Assembly (NCBI GenBank): GCA_023454395.1 | Contig: JAEYFY010000251.1 | Location: forward strand, 1 to 14,511 | Length of the DNA stretch: 14,511 bases | Reading direction: 5' to 3' | From: Pseudomonadota bacterium | GTDB taxonomy: Bacteria; Pseudomonadota; Gammaproteobacteria; Enterobacterales; Enterobacteriaceae | Shown here: positions 1-7,139 of the stretch, in pieces | Position numbering within the stretch: position 1 is the first letter of the stretch | How the letters are laid out: every line of letters starts with the position of its first letter | The notes under the pieces: model-generated | Told to the model about the DNA's origin: nothing | The model's input: the letters and a program-made list of their open reading frames with translations, nothing else | The model's database searches: none | Made by a program: the position numbers and the translations under genes

Positions 1-2
1 CA

Positions 3-80
3 CTATTTGAAGGAATTCGCAACGAAGAGGTATCAGGGATAACGCTAAACGGTGAACTACTTAAAACTGCACTAACATAA
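3..80 (+). CDS. 3' end of an unrecognised protein (partial, 5' end outside window)
   Basis: An open frame runs from the window edge to a TAA at 78-80 and encodes 25 residues that begin LFEGIRNEEVSG and end LLKTALT. The composition (Glu, Asn, Thr, Leu mix without low complexity) looks like a genuine protein C-terminus, and the next gene is on the other strand, so this is probably the end of a + strand gene that starts outside the window. I do not recognise the family from so short a tail. From 81 to 253 I see only AT-rich DNA with no gene. Confidence 0.5.
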   Translation, partial: LFEGIRNEEVSGITLNGELLKTALT

Positions 81-253
81 ATAGGTCTGTACTTCCAAAC
101 CAGTGGCGCTATTAAGTCATATAATTCGTTTTATAGCAAATTATTTTCATCTTTATTTTAAAAAAACTTTTCACACGCAAAATTAGAAGATAATTATAAG
201 ATAAAAACAATTATCTATTTCACCTATCTCATTATTTTAATATAAGAACATGA

Positions 254-299
254 ATAAAAAAGTAGATACTGTTATTTTTTAAGATAATCAGTATCTACT
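254..299 (-). terminator. Rho-independent terminator of the alpha/beta hydrolase gene
   Basis: An 11-bp perfect stem is formed by AGTAGATACTG (261-271) and CAGTATCTACT (289-299) around a 17-nt loop. On the - strand it is followed by a T run (complement of the A run at 255-260). It lies 24 nt past the hydrolase stop codon. Confidence 0.8.
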
Positions 300-323
300 C
301 TATCATTAATGTACTACATCACC

Positions 324-1181
324 TTAATCAGCGAGTTCTAATAAAATTTCTTCTGTTTTCGTCCATAGAAGTGCCCCCCCCTCTTCTGGCCATAAATGCC
401 GCTCAGCATTAGGAAAACGTTGAAATAATAGATCCCCAAAATCTGGAGAATGAACGGTACTGGTATCTTTCATTCCATACCATAAGGTTGTTGGTGTCTT
501 TATTTCTTCAGGTGAAAATCCCCAAGGCTGCATAGCAATTAGTAAATCTTGAGTATATCCATCATTGCCTTGTTTAAAGGCTTCTGCCATACATTCTTGA
601 TAAACTGGGAGAAAATCAATTGATTTATAAATAACCAAATCAACTTCGGCACTGTAATTTAGAATAAAATCCATTAACCATTTGGCTGTTATATTTTGCT
701 TAATCCAACTGGTTAACGAATCTGGTGCTCCAACAGCCTGACGTTGCATATTAACAACATCATCTGTTAGCTTATTTTGTGTATCCGGGTAGTCAAATTG
801 ATCTTGTCCTGCGACAATAAGTAATTTATCAACATGACAATAAACACAAAGCGCCATAGCAAAAACAGCACCTTGCGAAAATCCCATTACATTAATACTT
901 TTAATATGAAGATGGTCTAATAAAAATAAAATATCTTTAGAAAAAGATTTTAACGACTTTTGAGGATCAAAAGTGGAATCGCCTAATCCTGGGCGAGTGG
1001 GTGTAATCAACCGAATATTAAGCTTATTTAAAAGGTCAGCGTCTACTCCTAATAAACCACTCATACCTGCACCGGTGCAAAATAATACTGGCTTACCTTG
1101 CTCTGGGCCTGATTCATACCACGTTAAAATTCTATTATCTGGTAGTGATACATTATATTTTCTTGAGTTTTTAATTTTCAT
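324..1181 (-). CDS. alpha/beta-fold hydrolase
   Basis: A 285-residue protein of the alpha/beta hydrolase fold, probably cytoplasmic because no signal peptide is visible. The sequence shows an oxyanion-loop segment CTGAGMSG (about 35-42), a nucleophile elbow GFSQGA with Ser102, a candidate acid Asp in WYGMKDT and a C-terminal His in the ERHLWPEEGG stretch, so the Ser-Asp-His triad looks intact. The substrate cannot be told. I chose the ATG at 1181. The frame is open to a TTG at 1238, but the extra 19 residues (MLCKLAGN...) have no recognisable ribosome site and precede the region where homologues usually begin; a GTG at 1214 behind CAGG is another possibility. It has its own terminator at 254-299 and lies downstream of the lysozyme-inhibitor gene, separated from it by one or two terminators, so it is probably transcribed alone. 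Confidence 0.8.
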   Translation of the reverse strand: MKIKNSRKYNVSLPDNRILTWYESGPEQGKPVLFCTGAGMSGLLGVDADLLNKLNIRLITPTRPGLGDSTFDPQKSLKSFSKDILFLLDHLHIKSINVMGFSQGAVFAMALCVYCHVDKLLIVAGQDQFDYPDTQNKLTDDVVNMQRQAVGAPDSLTSWIKQNITAKWLMDFILNYSAEVDLVIYKSIDFLPVYQECMAEAFKQGNDGYTQDLLIAMQPWGFSPEEIKTPTTLWYGMKDTSTVHSPDFGDLLFQRFPNAERHLWPEEGGALLWTKTEEILLELAD

Positions 1182-1365
1182 TAGATTTTGTCTTTTATTA
1201 ATTTTTGATAACACATTACCTGCCAATTTGCATAGCAATGTCTATTTTTAAGTTTTGCTTTTAAAAATTAATATTGAGACTCGCTAAGGGTAAGATTTCA
1301 TATAAACTCGCAATAAATTTTGTTTCGTTGCAGATAAATGGATAAACCGAAATTTATTCTTTGTT

Positions 1366-1465
1366 TTTTAAAAAATAAAAATGCGTAGATTTCATACTAC
1401 GCCCTATTAGTATAATCGAGTTAGCCGTAATAGGTAAGAGCCAGCACTGAATATTTTTATTTTAA
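1366..1465 (-). ncRNA. candidate small RNA with 3' terminator hairpin
   Basis: This is inference. On the - strand a TATAAT hexamer (1477 to 1472) would give a transcript starting near 1465. The predicted RNA has a 7-bp inverted repeat, TAATAGG/CCTATTA (arms at 1428-1434 and 1403-1409), and ends in a 6-bp hairpin (1383-1402) followed by a T-rich tail. The upstream gene already has its own terminator at 1501-1533, so this second terminator needs another transcript to end. No good -35 box is visible and I match it to no known sRNA. The rest of 1239-1553 is AT-rich with no gene. Confidence 0.3.
1371..1402 (-). terminator. Rho-independent terminator (hairpin with T-rich tail)
   Basis: GCGTAG (1383-1388) pairs with CTACGC (1397-1402) over an 8-nt loop. 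On the - strand it is followed by ATTTTTATTTTTT. It sits about 145 nt upstream of the hydrolase start, so it would block read-through into that gene or end a short transcript. Confidence 0.65.
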
Positions 1466-1500
1466 ATTTTTATTATATTTATTGTTTTCTTTTTCTTATA

Positions 1501-1533
1501 AAAAAAGAGAGCAATAAAATTGCCCTCTTTTTT
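1501..1533 (-). terminator. terminator after the lysozyme-inhibitor gene
   Basis: A 15-bp near-perfect stem (1501-1515 with 1519-1533, one internal mismatch) encloses a 3-nt loop and has A and T runs on opposite sides, so on the - strand it ends in T7. It starts 21 nt after the stop codon at 1554. Confidence 0.8.
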
Positions 1534-1553
1534 ATTTATAACTGGTTTCTACG

Positions 1554-1886
1554 TTATTTTACTAATTTACAAGTACGTCCTTCATCTTCAGCAACACGCC
1601 CATTAACTGCATCATCTTCTGAAATCGTTGCTAAATTAAATTCATTTTGTCCTTTACCCCAAATTTGGAAATTCTCACCAACATAACGAGCGCCACTAGC
1701 CGCAATAGCTTCTTTTAGAACAATAATTTCATCGTTGTAATACATAACCGCTAACTGTTCAGTAGGGAAAGAAACTCTAATTTTTTGACCTTCACAGTTA
1801 TAAGTATCCGTTTTAGCAGCCAAAGCAGGAGCTGTTATTAATGAAGAAACTAATGCAATAGCAGAAATAGAAAGTAATTTATTCAT
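1554..1886 (-). CDS. periplasmic MliC/PliC-type inhibitor of C-type lysozyme
   Basis: A 110-residue exported protein. Residues 1-23 form a Sec signal peptide (MNKL start, hydrophobic core, APALA cleavage site). There is no lipobox, so the product should be free in the periplasm, as in PliC, and not membrane-anchored like MliC. The mature part has the MliC-domain order: YNCEGQ near the N-terminus, then ASGARY (Ser64) and FQIWGKG (Lys78). In characterised MliC proteins these loops carry the Ser and Lys that enter the lysozyme active site. Cys31 and Cys106 are placed to form the family's disulfide. The likely role is protection of peptidoglycan from host C-type lysozyme; the family is recognised by eye only. 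An AGGATG ribosome site precedes the ATG. It is divergent from the Rob-like regulator, with a perfect palindrome in its upstream region. Confidence 0.8.
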   Translation of the reverse strand: MNKLLSISAIALVSSLITAPALAAKTDTYNCEGQKIRVSFPTEQLAVMYYNDEIIVLKEAIAASGARYVGENFQIWGKGQNEFNLATISEDDAVNGRVAEDEGRTCKLVK

Positions 1887-2266
1887 TTACACATCCTAAA
1901 ATAACCAAGTAAAGTTTTACTAATGAAATTAGACTAGACTTCATCTTTTAAAGATGAAATAGGATATCTCCGCATTTTATTAAAACTAAAAGTTTATATG
2001 AATATTTTAATTTAAGATTAATTTTAATAAAAAATTATCAATCATTGATGAGTGAGTTAAAATGCAATTTCTTAATTAAAATCAAGTTTAATTAAACCAA
2101 ATTTCAATACATAACTTTACATTATTATCTGTCTATTTTACTTTATTCAGTGTAATTATCACTATACGATATGCTATTATCCTAGTACCTATAAATTTAT
2201 TGTAGTTCAATAATTTAAGTCTATCTTATTGAAAAATATCGATAAAGAAAAAAAATAGGAATATTC
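1887..2266. other. divergent intergenic region between the lysozyme inhibitor and the Rob-like regulator
   Basis: 380 bp with no gene on either strand. It must hold the promoters of both flanking genes. Visible structure is a perfect 9+1+9 palindrome at 1940-1958 and a smaller AGTAAA-GT-TTTACT inverted repeat at 1908-1921, both on the inhibitor side. I see no convincing mar/sox/rob box. The remainder is very AT-rich, with poly-A and poly-T tracts that suggest curvature. Confidence 0.6.
1940..1958. promoter_or_regulatory. 19-bp perfect palindrome, candidate operator of the lysozyme-inhibitor gene
   Basis: Nine-base arms TTCATCTTT and AAAGATGAA meet at a single central T. The site lies 54-72 nt upstream of the inhibitor start codon, where a promoter or operator is expected. 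It could instead be a hairpin, but no T run follows on either strand. Confidence 0.4.
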
Positions 2267-3163
2267 ATGCTTCAAGAGAATGTTGTTAAAGATATTATTG
2301 TTTGGATTGAGCAAAATCTTGATTCACGCTTATCACTAGATATTGTTGCTGAAAAATCAGGTTATACAAAATGGCATTTTCAGCGCTTATTTAAAGCATA
2401 TACAGGAATATCTTTAGGAAAATACATACTCGCCCGCCGTTTATCTTGCGGTGCTTACGCTTTACGTATAACGCGTTGTAGCCTGCTTGATATTTCCTTG
2501 AAATATCGGTTTGACTCTCAACAAACATTTTGTCGCGCATTTAAAAAGCAGTTTAATATTACGCCTTCCGAATACAGAAAAAAGCCAGGTTGGGATATTA
2601 GTGAACTGATTTTTCCCGCACTAGAAACAGTTGAACTTAGCGCTAAATATGAAGTCGTTACCTTTCCTTCCCTAAAATTAGCGGGTATGTCTCACCAATA
2701 CAACAAACCTGTTTCAACGTGGAATTCAGACAAGAAAAAATTTAGAAAAGAATTTTGGCGTAAATTTTTGAAGGATATGCATACAATACCCACAGAGCTA
2801 TATGCAATGCATCGAGCCTCTGCGAGTACATTAGAAGATACGATGTACATTTATAGTACCGCAGTTGATAAAGAAAAATTATCAACAATATCTAATCTAT
2901 CTTCAATGTCACAATTAGAATTACCTAGTGGTAATTATTTAGCAATTACTTTTAATATGGATGAAATTTTAGGTTCATTAACAGGTTACGATGATATTAT
3001 TTACACGGTATATACTAAAGTATTACCAAAAATGAATTTATTACGTAGATCTGGCCCTGATATTGAACAATATACATTAAAAGGATCGGTGAGTTACGAT
3101 AAATTACTTGAGCAAAGTGAACAATACTTGCAAAAAATTAGTTACTATATTCCTGTTCTTTAA
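2267..3163 (+). CDS. Rob-like AraC-family transcriptional regulator with C-terminal GyrI-like domain
   Basis: A 298-residue regulator built like E. coli Rob (289 residues): an N-terminal AraC/XylS DNA-binding domain and a longer C-terminal effector domain. Residues about 8-110 contain two helix-turn-helix units; the first includes LDIVAEKSGYTKWHFQRLFK and the second ISLKYRFDSQQTFCRAFKKQ, ending in the family signature FNITPSEYRK. Residues about 125-298 resemble the GyrI-like (SOUL/BRE-type) ligand-binding fold of Rob. This architecture usually governs drug-, solvent- or superoxide-response genes, but the targets here are unknown. The ATG at 2267 is supported by AGGA at 2257-2260 with 6-nt spacing. 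It is divergent from the lysozyme-inhibitor gene and ends at a strong shared terminator. Whether it is the true Rob orthologue or a paralogue cannot be decided here. Confidence 0.85.
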   Translation: MLQENVVKDIIVWIEQNLDSRLSLDIVAEKSGYTKWHFQRLFKAYTGISLGKYILARRLSCGAYALRITRCSLLDISLKYRFDSQQTFCRAFKKQFNITPSEYRKKPGWDISELIFPALETVELSAKYEVVTFPSLKLAGMSHQYNKPVSTWNSDKKKFRKEFWRKFLKDMHTIPTELYAMHRASASTLEDTMYIYSTAVDKEKLSTISNLSSMSQLELPSGNYLAITFNMDEILGSLTGYDDIIYTVYTKVLPKMNLLRRSGPDIEQYTLKGSVSYDKLLEQSEQYLQKISYYIPVL

Positions 3164-3180
3164 TCAGTTTCATCTACAAA

Positions 3181-3207
3181 AAAGATCCCAATTAAATTGG
3201 GATCTTT
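3181..3207. terminator. bidirectional terminator between convergent genes
   Basis: A 13-bp perfect stem, AAAGATCCCAATT (3181-3193) and AATTGGGATCTTT (3195-3207), is formed around one base. It has an A run on the left and TTTCTATTT on the right, so it works in both directions. It serves the Rob-like gene (stop 3163, +) and the dipeptidase (stop 3243, -). Confidence 0.85.
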
Positions 3208-3242
3208 CTATTTAAAGAGATATCTAAAATACTTCTCTTCTA

Positions 3243-4739
3243 TCAATCTTTCTTAGACTTATTAGCAAAGAAAATATCGTCTTGGATATCTTTTGTTCTT
3301 ATTGTAAACAATTCGTTCATTAAGTTTTCAGTTACTTTTTCAGCATCTGCCATAACTCGTAGATTAAATTCATTAAGCATTTTATCTGCACCGGCTTTAT
3401 CTGCTTTCACCATAGTGAGATATTTAGCTTCCATTTCTTTTTGCTCTAATGCAGTTTTTGCTTCCCACTCTTGATAAGCTTTTTTCACTATTGGTGCAAG
3501 TTTTGGATAATCTGTCATTACCAATGTTTGTAACTTACGATATTTCCAGTAAATAGAATCACTGTCTGCTTGATTGGTTCCTATTCCATAATGTTGCGGA
3601 TAAGCTTTTAATCCACTGTAATACGGAACAAATGCAGTTAAATCCGCCATACCTAATCCTACATAAGTCACTTCGCCTATTTCTTGAGGAAGTTCTGGGC
3701 GGACTTGCATAACATGTGCTTCATAAGTTCTAAATACACTAATTGGACGCCATGGCTCTTCACCATTTAATCCATTGGTATATGGGTCGTGCTCTGTTCC
3801 TTCAAAGTGATTACGTAACATCGCTTTCGCCTCTTCAACAGATACTTTTTTCTCTGGCGTTAATAAAGGCGCAAAGTTACGACCATCGTCCACAGCTTGC
3901 TTTAATGATGGATTAAATTGTTGCTGAATAACCCATACTCGCGGATCGTTATAAGTACGATCTCGTTCGTCATCTCGTGTATAAGCTTTTGAAAAATTAA
4001 ACGCGCCTTCTTTTTCAGGATTATAAAGCCCTTTCTCAACAGCAAATTCCACTAGATTTTTCGAGCCTAAAACATCATTACTGTTAATATCATAGTGTTG
4101 TAATCGACCTTGGTTTCCTGTCGCAAAGTATTTATCTTTAGGTAATTTTTGTGCAATCCAATGATGCCCAGTTCCAGTTTCTAAGTACCAAAGCTCATTT
4201 TTATCAACAACGGCAACACCAAATCCTTCACCAGCACCTTGTTTTTCAATAATACTACCTAATAATTCCACGGCTTCACGAGCTGTTTTTGCTCTTGAAA
4301 GCAGGACATCTGGAATATCATCTTCCGTTATCCCGGTCTCTTCAACATAGGGATCAAAAGAGAGTGCTTTAGGTGAAGCAAAAATAGATTCAGTACCACT
4401 GACACCCACCCCTAGTTCATTAAATCCTGTTGCACCATGAAGTTGTGTTTTCCAATTCGGTACAGTGGTATAGCGCAATGAATTCTTAGGTAATGGATAC
4501 GTAAAATTATTAGCACCGTTATGTTCTTTGGTACTATAAATCCCCGTTTGATTCGTTTTAGCAGGATGAATAACAAAATGTTGGGCTTTTAATGCATCGC
4601 TGTCTGCGCTACGAGCAATAATCAATGAACCATCATTTGTTGCTTCACTTCCCGCTAACAACGTTGTACAGGCTAAAGCTGAAGAAACTAATGCAATATT
4701 AACGGATAAGGCAATAATGCCCTTTTTAAATAAAGACAT
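3243..4739 (-). CDS. secreted C69-family dipeptidase (PepD/U34 type)
   Basis: A 498-residue Ntn-hydrolase of MEROPS family C69. Residues 1-23 form a signal peptide ending SSALA, and the next residue is Cys24, the expected N-terminal nucleophile (CTTLLAG), so signal removal would expose the catalytic residue. The family segments follow: GSLIIARSADSD, the NELGVGVSGTES region, GEGFGVAVVDKNELWYLETGTGHHW, and YFATGNQGR. The length fits the family (about 470-550). It is expected to hydrolyse dipeptides in the periplasm or outside the cell. I chose the ATG at 4739 because GGAG stands just before it; a second in-frame ATG at 4751 lacks a ribosome site. The sequence around Cys24 is not a good lipobox (Ala at -3), so export as a soluble protein is more likely than lipidation. 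It converges on the Rob-like gene and has a long upstream region with inverted repeats and an NsrR-like site. Confidence 0.88.
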   Translation of the reverse strand: MSLFKKGIIALSVNIALVSSALACTTLLAGSEATNDGSLIIARSADSDALKAQHFVIHPAKTNQTGIYSTKEHNGANNFTYPLPKNSLRYTTVPNWKTQLHGATGFNELGVGVSGTESIFASPKALSFDPYVEETGITEDDIPDVLLSRAKTAREAVELLGSIIEKQGAGEGFGVAVVDKNELWYLETGTGHHWIAQKLPKDKYFATGNQGRLQHYDINSNDVLGSKNLVEFAVEKGLYNPEKEGAFNFSKAYTRDDERDRTYNDPRVWVIQQQFNPSLKQAVDDGRNFAPLLTPEKKVSVEEAKAMLRNHFEGTEHDPYTNGLNGEEPWRPISVFRTYEAHVMQVRPELPQEIGEVTYVGLGMADLTAFVPYYSGLKAYPQHYGIGTNQADSDSIYWKYRKLQTLVMTDYPKLAPIVKKAYQEWEAKTALEQKEMEAKYLTMVKADKAGADKMLNEFNLRVMADAEKVTENLMNELFTIRTKDIQDDIFFANKSKKD

Positions 4740-5121
4740 AAAACTCCCCATTTGCTTGTTATTTATAATTTATAGATCAATTAAGTATCTTTTTAGAATC
4801 AAAATAAAAAACCAGATAGATAATTTGATGCGAAATATTAACAATGAAAAAGTATGAGTTTCCGTGATTTACATCTCAATGATTATTATATTTCGAAATA
4901 AAAACATTAATTATTCGCATCATATTAATATCAATAAGCTTTATAGAAAGATGCATTTAAAATATAAATACCATTTTTATTATTGATAAAATCCAGAGAT
5001 GTAATCTAAATGAAATTTAATTATAAAAACAGACTTAAATATTAAATTAAATAACAACTAATTAAATATAATAATGTTCTATGTTAATAAAAGACATTAA
5101 TAGTAATAAAATTCAGGCATA
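4740..5121. other. long AT-rich non-coding region upstream of the dipeptidase
   Basis: About 380 bp without a supportable gene. It contains two pairs of widely spaced 9-bp inverted repeats (TGATGCGAA at 4826-4834 with TTCGCATCA at 4914-4922; TTACATCTC at 4869-4877 with GAGATGTAA at 4996-5004), a 12-bp palindrome TATTTCGAAATA (4889-4900), and an NsrR-like site at 4948-4970. It should contain the dipeptidase promoter. Confidence 0.5.
4948..4970. promoter_or_regulatory. NsrR-like site, perfect left half
   Basis: AAGATGCATTT at 4948-4958 equals the 11-bp half-site described for E. coli NsrR, and the following AAAAT continues the 11-1-11 consensus. By my count 18 of 23 positions agree. The only gene reading away from here is the dipeptidase, whose start is about 210 bp downstream on the - strand, so a regulatory role is uncertain. 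Chance is possible in such AT-rich DNA. Confidence 0.3.
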
Positions 5122-5163
5122 AAAATAGCCACTAGAATTGTTTACTGTTTTAGTGGCTATTTT
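5122..5163. terminator. terminator after cbpM
   Basis: A 13-bp perfect stem (5122-5134 with 5151-5163; core TAGCCACTA/TAGTGGCTA) has a 16-nt loop and ends in T's on both strands. It starts 9 nt after the cbpM stop codon. Confidence 0.8.
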
Positions 5164-5171
5164 ATTAATCT

Positions 5172-5477
5172 TTATTCTTTTATAAAACGCATTAACTGCT
5201 GGCGTAATTGCTTATTTTCTTGTTTTAACTGTTCATTTTCATCTAATAAAGTCAATGCTATGGCGATACCATGCCAATCTAATGCGAGTTCTTTATGAAG
5301 TTTTAATGCACGATGTATCACCACAATAGCGTTATCATCAAAAAACCATTCCTGAGTTTCAATTTCTAACGGTTCGATCACACCAAGAGCTACAAACTCT
5401 TTTAGCTCATCATTTGATATTCCGGTGTGATAACAAAACTCAGTAACAGTAAATACGGTTGTTGTTAATTGACCCAT
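5172..5477 (-). CDS. cbpM: chaperone modulator CbpM
   Basis: 101 residues, the same length as E. coli CbpM and similar throughout. CbpM binds the J domain of CbpA and inhibits both its DnaK co-chaperone and DNA-binding activities. The N-terminal half is a MerR-like helix-turn-helix fold ([26 protein letters not shown]), followed by the conserved [20 protein letters not shown] helix. A short C-terminal coiled coil (about 77-99) is rich in Gln and Leu ([16 protein letters not shown]). Its ATG overlaps the cbpA stop codon by one base (TAATG), so the two genes are probably translationally coupled and made in fixed ratio. A strong terminator follows. Confidence 0.95.
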   Translation of the reverse strand: MGQLTTTVFTVTEFCYHTGISNDELKEFVALGVIEPLEIETQEWFFDDNAIVVIHRALKLHKELALDWHGIAIALTLLDENEQLKQENKQLRQQLMRFIKE

Positions 5478-6418
5478 TATTTATTCTCCCAGTCTTTACG
5501 TGGATTATAATCGGTCTGGCTATCTGCAATTTGTTGCCATAATTCGCGTGTCTTTTCATCGGGTTTAGGTGGCATTACAATTTTTAAAATTGCATATAAA
5601 TCACCGCTGACCTTTTTGCTAACTAACCCTTTTCCCTTAATACGTAGTTTTTGTCCTGCCTGACTTCCCGCCGGAATAGTTAACAAGATTTTTTCTTTTA
5701 TTGTGGGTATAGGAATTTTTGCACCTAATGCAGCTTCCCAAGGAGCTACTGGAACAACGATTTCTAAATCATGATCTTTAACATCAAATAAAGGATGAGG
5801 AGCAATACGAATCGTTAACCATAAATCACCATTTTCTCCTCCATTTTCACCTGAAGTACCTTGCCCTTTTAAGCGTATACGTTGTCCATCAATAACACCT
5901 GCGGGAATTTTAACATTCAGTGTTTTAGGAATTTCTTTTTCCAAAATACCGAAGACATTATAAACAGGTAAGTGGTAACTTATTGTGCGTTTATGCTCTT
6001 CCTGTGATTCTTCCAGAAAAACAGCTAATTCTATTTCTAAATCATGTCCACGCTGTTTATGGGGCTGTTGAGTTCGACGCCCTTCAAATGGGGAGTGCTG
6101 ACCAAAAAATGAAGCATAAAAGTCATCAAAATCTTCTTGGCTAAAGTTTTCTTGACTCTTATTTGAATGTTGTTGTGTAAATTGCCTAAATTTAGGATCG
6201 TTACGATGAGCCCAAAGTTCATCATATTCGGCTCGACGTTGTTCATCGCCTAATATTTCCCATGCCTGAGCAATTTCTTTAAAACGCTCTTCTGCATTTG
6301 GCTCTTTACTGACATCTGGATGATATTTTTTCGCTAAACGGCGATAAGCTGTTTTAATCGTTTTAGTATCATCAGTGGGTTTAACACCCATAATGGCGTA
6401 ATAATCCTTTAATTCCAT
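5477..6418 (-). CDS. cbpA: curved-DNA-binding protein CbpA, DnaJ-like co-chaperone
   Basis: 313 residues (E. coli CbpA has 306). The protein stimulates DnaK through its J domain and binds curved DNA in the nucleoid of stationary-phase cells. Residues 1-70 are the J domain, starting [17 protein letters not shown] and containing the HPD motif in [13 protein letters not shown] Gln/Ser/Phe-rich linker (about 75-115) follows. It takes the place of the G/F region, and there is no zinc-finger domain, as in other type II J proteins. Two beta-rich C-terminal substrate-binding domains follow (from about 125; [22 protein letters not shown] and the [18 protein letters not shown] region). It is first in a two-gene operon with cbpM. 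A TATAAT preceded by C at 6477-6482 is a plausible sigma-S/sigma-70 promoter. Confidence 0.96.
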   Translation of the reverse strand: MELKDYYAIMGVKPTDDTKTIKTAYRRLAKKYHPDVSKEPNAEERFKEIAQAWEILGDEQRRAEYDELWAHRNDPKFRQFTQQHSNKSQENFSQEDFDDFYASFFGQHSPFEGRRTQQPHKQRGHDLEIELAVFLEESQEEHKRTISYHLPVYNVFGILEKEIPKTLNVKIPAGVIDGQRIRLKGQGTSGENGGENGDLWLTIRIAPHPLFDVKDHDLEIVVPVAPWEAALGAKIPIPTIKEKILLTIPAGSQAGQKLRIKGKGLVSKKVSGDLYAILKIVMPPKPDEKTRELWQQIADSQTDYNPRKDWENK

Positions 6419-6476
6419 AGTGATATCTCAATTATGTTAAACAATGAATTAAATATTAATGCCCAATACTTGATCA

Positions 6477-6505
6477 ATTATAGAACAAAGAAACTATGTT
6501 GATGA
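6477..6505 (-). promoter_or_regulatory. probable cbpA promoter
   Basis: On the - strand a perfect TATAAT (6482 to 6477) is preceded by C and followed by T, a context favoured by sigma-S. The -35 position (about 6500-6505) reads TCATCA, a weak match, which also fits sigma-S use. Transcription would start near 6470, giving a 5' leader of about 50 nt. Confidence 0.45.
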
Positions 6506-6654
6506 GTAAATTCCCACGAAAAGCGTGCTTGCAGCCTAAAAAAACAGGTTTGAACTAAAAAATATTTTAAATATTAAAAATTAATTTAAAAAATAAAGTA
6601 ATATAAAACAATGTGTTAAATAAAAAATGAATAGTATTATTGTATATTCTCATT

Positions 6655-6677
6655 AAATTGCATTTGAAATACCTCAT
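6655..6677. promoter_or_regulatory. NsrR-like nitric-oxide operator upstream of yeaR
   Basis: The left half AAATTGCATTT (6655-6665) differs from the E. coli NsrR half-site AAGATGCATTT at two bases. After one spacer base, the right half begins AAAT and agrees in part. By my count 17 of 23 positions match the 11-1-11 consensus. In E. coli yeaR-yoaG is an NsrR target, so position and target agree. Confidence 0.55.
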
Positions 6678-6688
6678 TATAAGAGGTA
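6670..6688. promoter_or_regulatory. inverted NarL-type heptamers upstream of yeaR
   Basis: TACCTCA (6670-6676) and AGAGGTA (6682-6688) form an inverted pair. The right one, read on the - strand as TACCTCT, fits the NarL heptamer TACYYMT exactly; the left one misses only the last base. The spacing is 5 bases instead of the usual 2. yeaR-yoaG is activated by NarL in E. coli. The pair overlaps the NsrR-like site by 8 bp. Confidence 0.45.
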
Positions 6689-6797
6689 GATTTTATTTGA
6701 CGCATAATAATTTACTACGTTATCAACTACGGTTTTTCTTTTTAATTAAGATAAAAAGTATAAAAATCAATCTATTCACTTTTTCTAGGGCGGTAAA

Positions 6798-7130
6798 ATG
6801 GAAAGAATTATTATCCCCACTCACTATATTCATGTACGTGCAACGCCACTTTGGACGAAAGACACTGCCCCTAAATCAATTTGGGAAAGACATTTAGATA
6901 AAGGAACTCGCCAAGGGGTTTATCCTAAATTATCGGTTATGCAAGGTACTATTGTTTATTACGCTTATGCAGATGAATTTAGCCCAGAGCCAACAGAAAC
7001 TCTAGTGATTAATGCAGGTGAATTTGGTGTGTTTCCACCAGAAACGTGGCACAAAATAGAAGCAAAAACTCAAGATACTGTTTTTAACGTCGATTTTTAT
7101 GTCGATCCTAAAATACTTGCTGAAGGTTAA
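6798..7130 (+). CDS. yeaR: YeaR, DUF1971 cupin-like protein of the nitrate/nitric-oxide response
   Basis: 110 residues (E. coli YeaR has 119), matching it from end to end: IHVRATPLWTKDTAP, then ERHLDKGTRQGVYPKLSVM, then GEFGVFPPETWHKIEAKTQDT and FNVDFYVDP. The fold is a small cupin-like beta barrel (DUF1971), related to the tellurite-resistance/TehB-associated domain. The molecular function is not established. In E. coli the gene is induced by nitrate through NarL and by nitric oxide through relief of NsrR. The ATG at 6798 has AGGGCGG just upstream. yoaG follows after 9 bases, so the two form an operon. NsrR- and NarL-like sites lie 110-145 bp upstream. Confidence 0.93.
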   Translation: MERIIIPTHYIHVRATPLWTKDTAPKSIWERHLDKGTRQGVYPKLSVMQGTIVYYAYADEFSPEPTETLVINAGEFGVFPPETWHKIEAKTQDTVFNVDFYVDPKILAEG

Positions 7131-7139
7131 AGGTTGATT

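Noticed and set aside
973..1251. 92-codon + strand frame inside the hydrolase gene
   Set aside because: It is a shadow of the alpha/beta hydrolase, which has the catalytic motifs; no ribosome site or family resemblance on the + strand.
3243..4739. Lipoprotein reading of the C69 dipeptidase signal peptide (Cys directly after ALA)
   Set aside because: Position -3 is Ala and not Leu, Val or Ile, and the Cys is the expected N-terminal nucleophile of the family, which must be free.
6037..6246. 69-codon - strand frame overlapping cbpA
   Set aside because: Same strand as cbpA but in another frame, across the linker region; the CbpA match is unambiguous.
6640..6897. 85-codon + strand frame upstream of and overlapping yeaR
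   Set aside because: It spans the yeaR regulatory region and enters yeaR in another frame; its sequence is typical translated AT-rich DNA.
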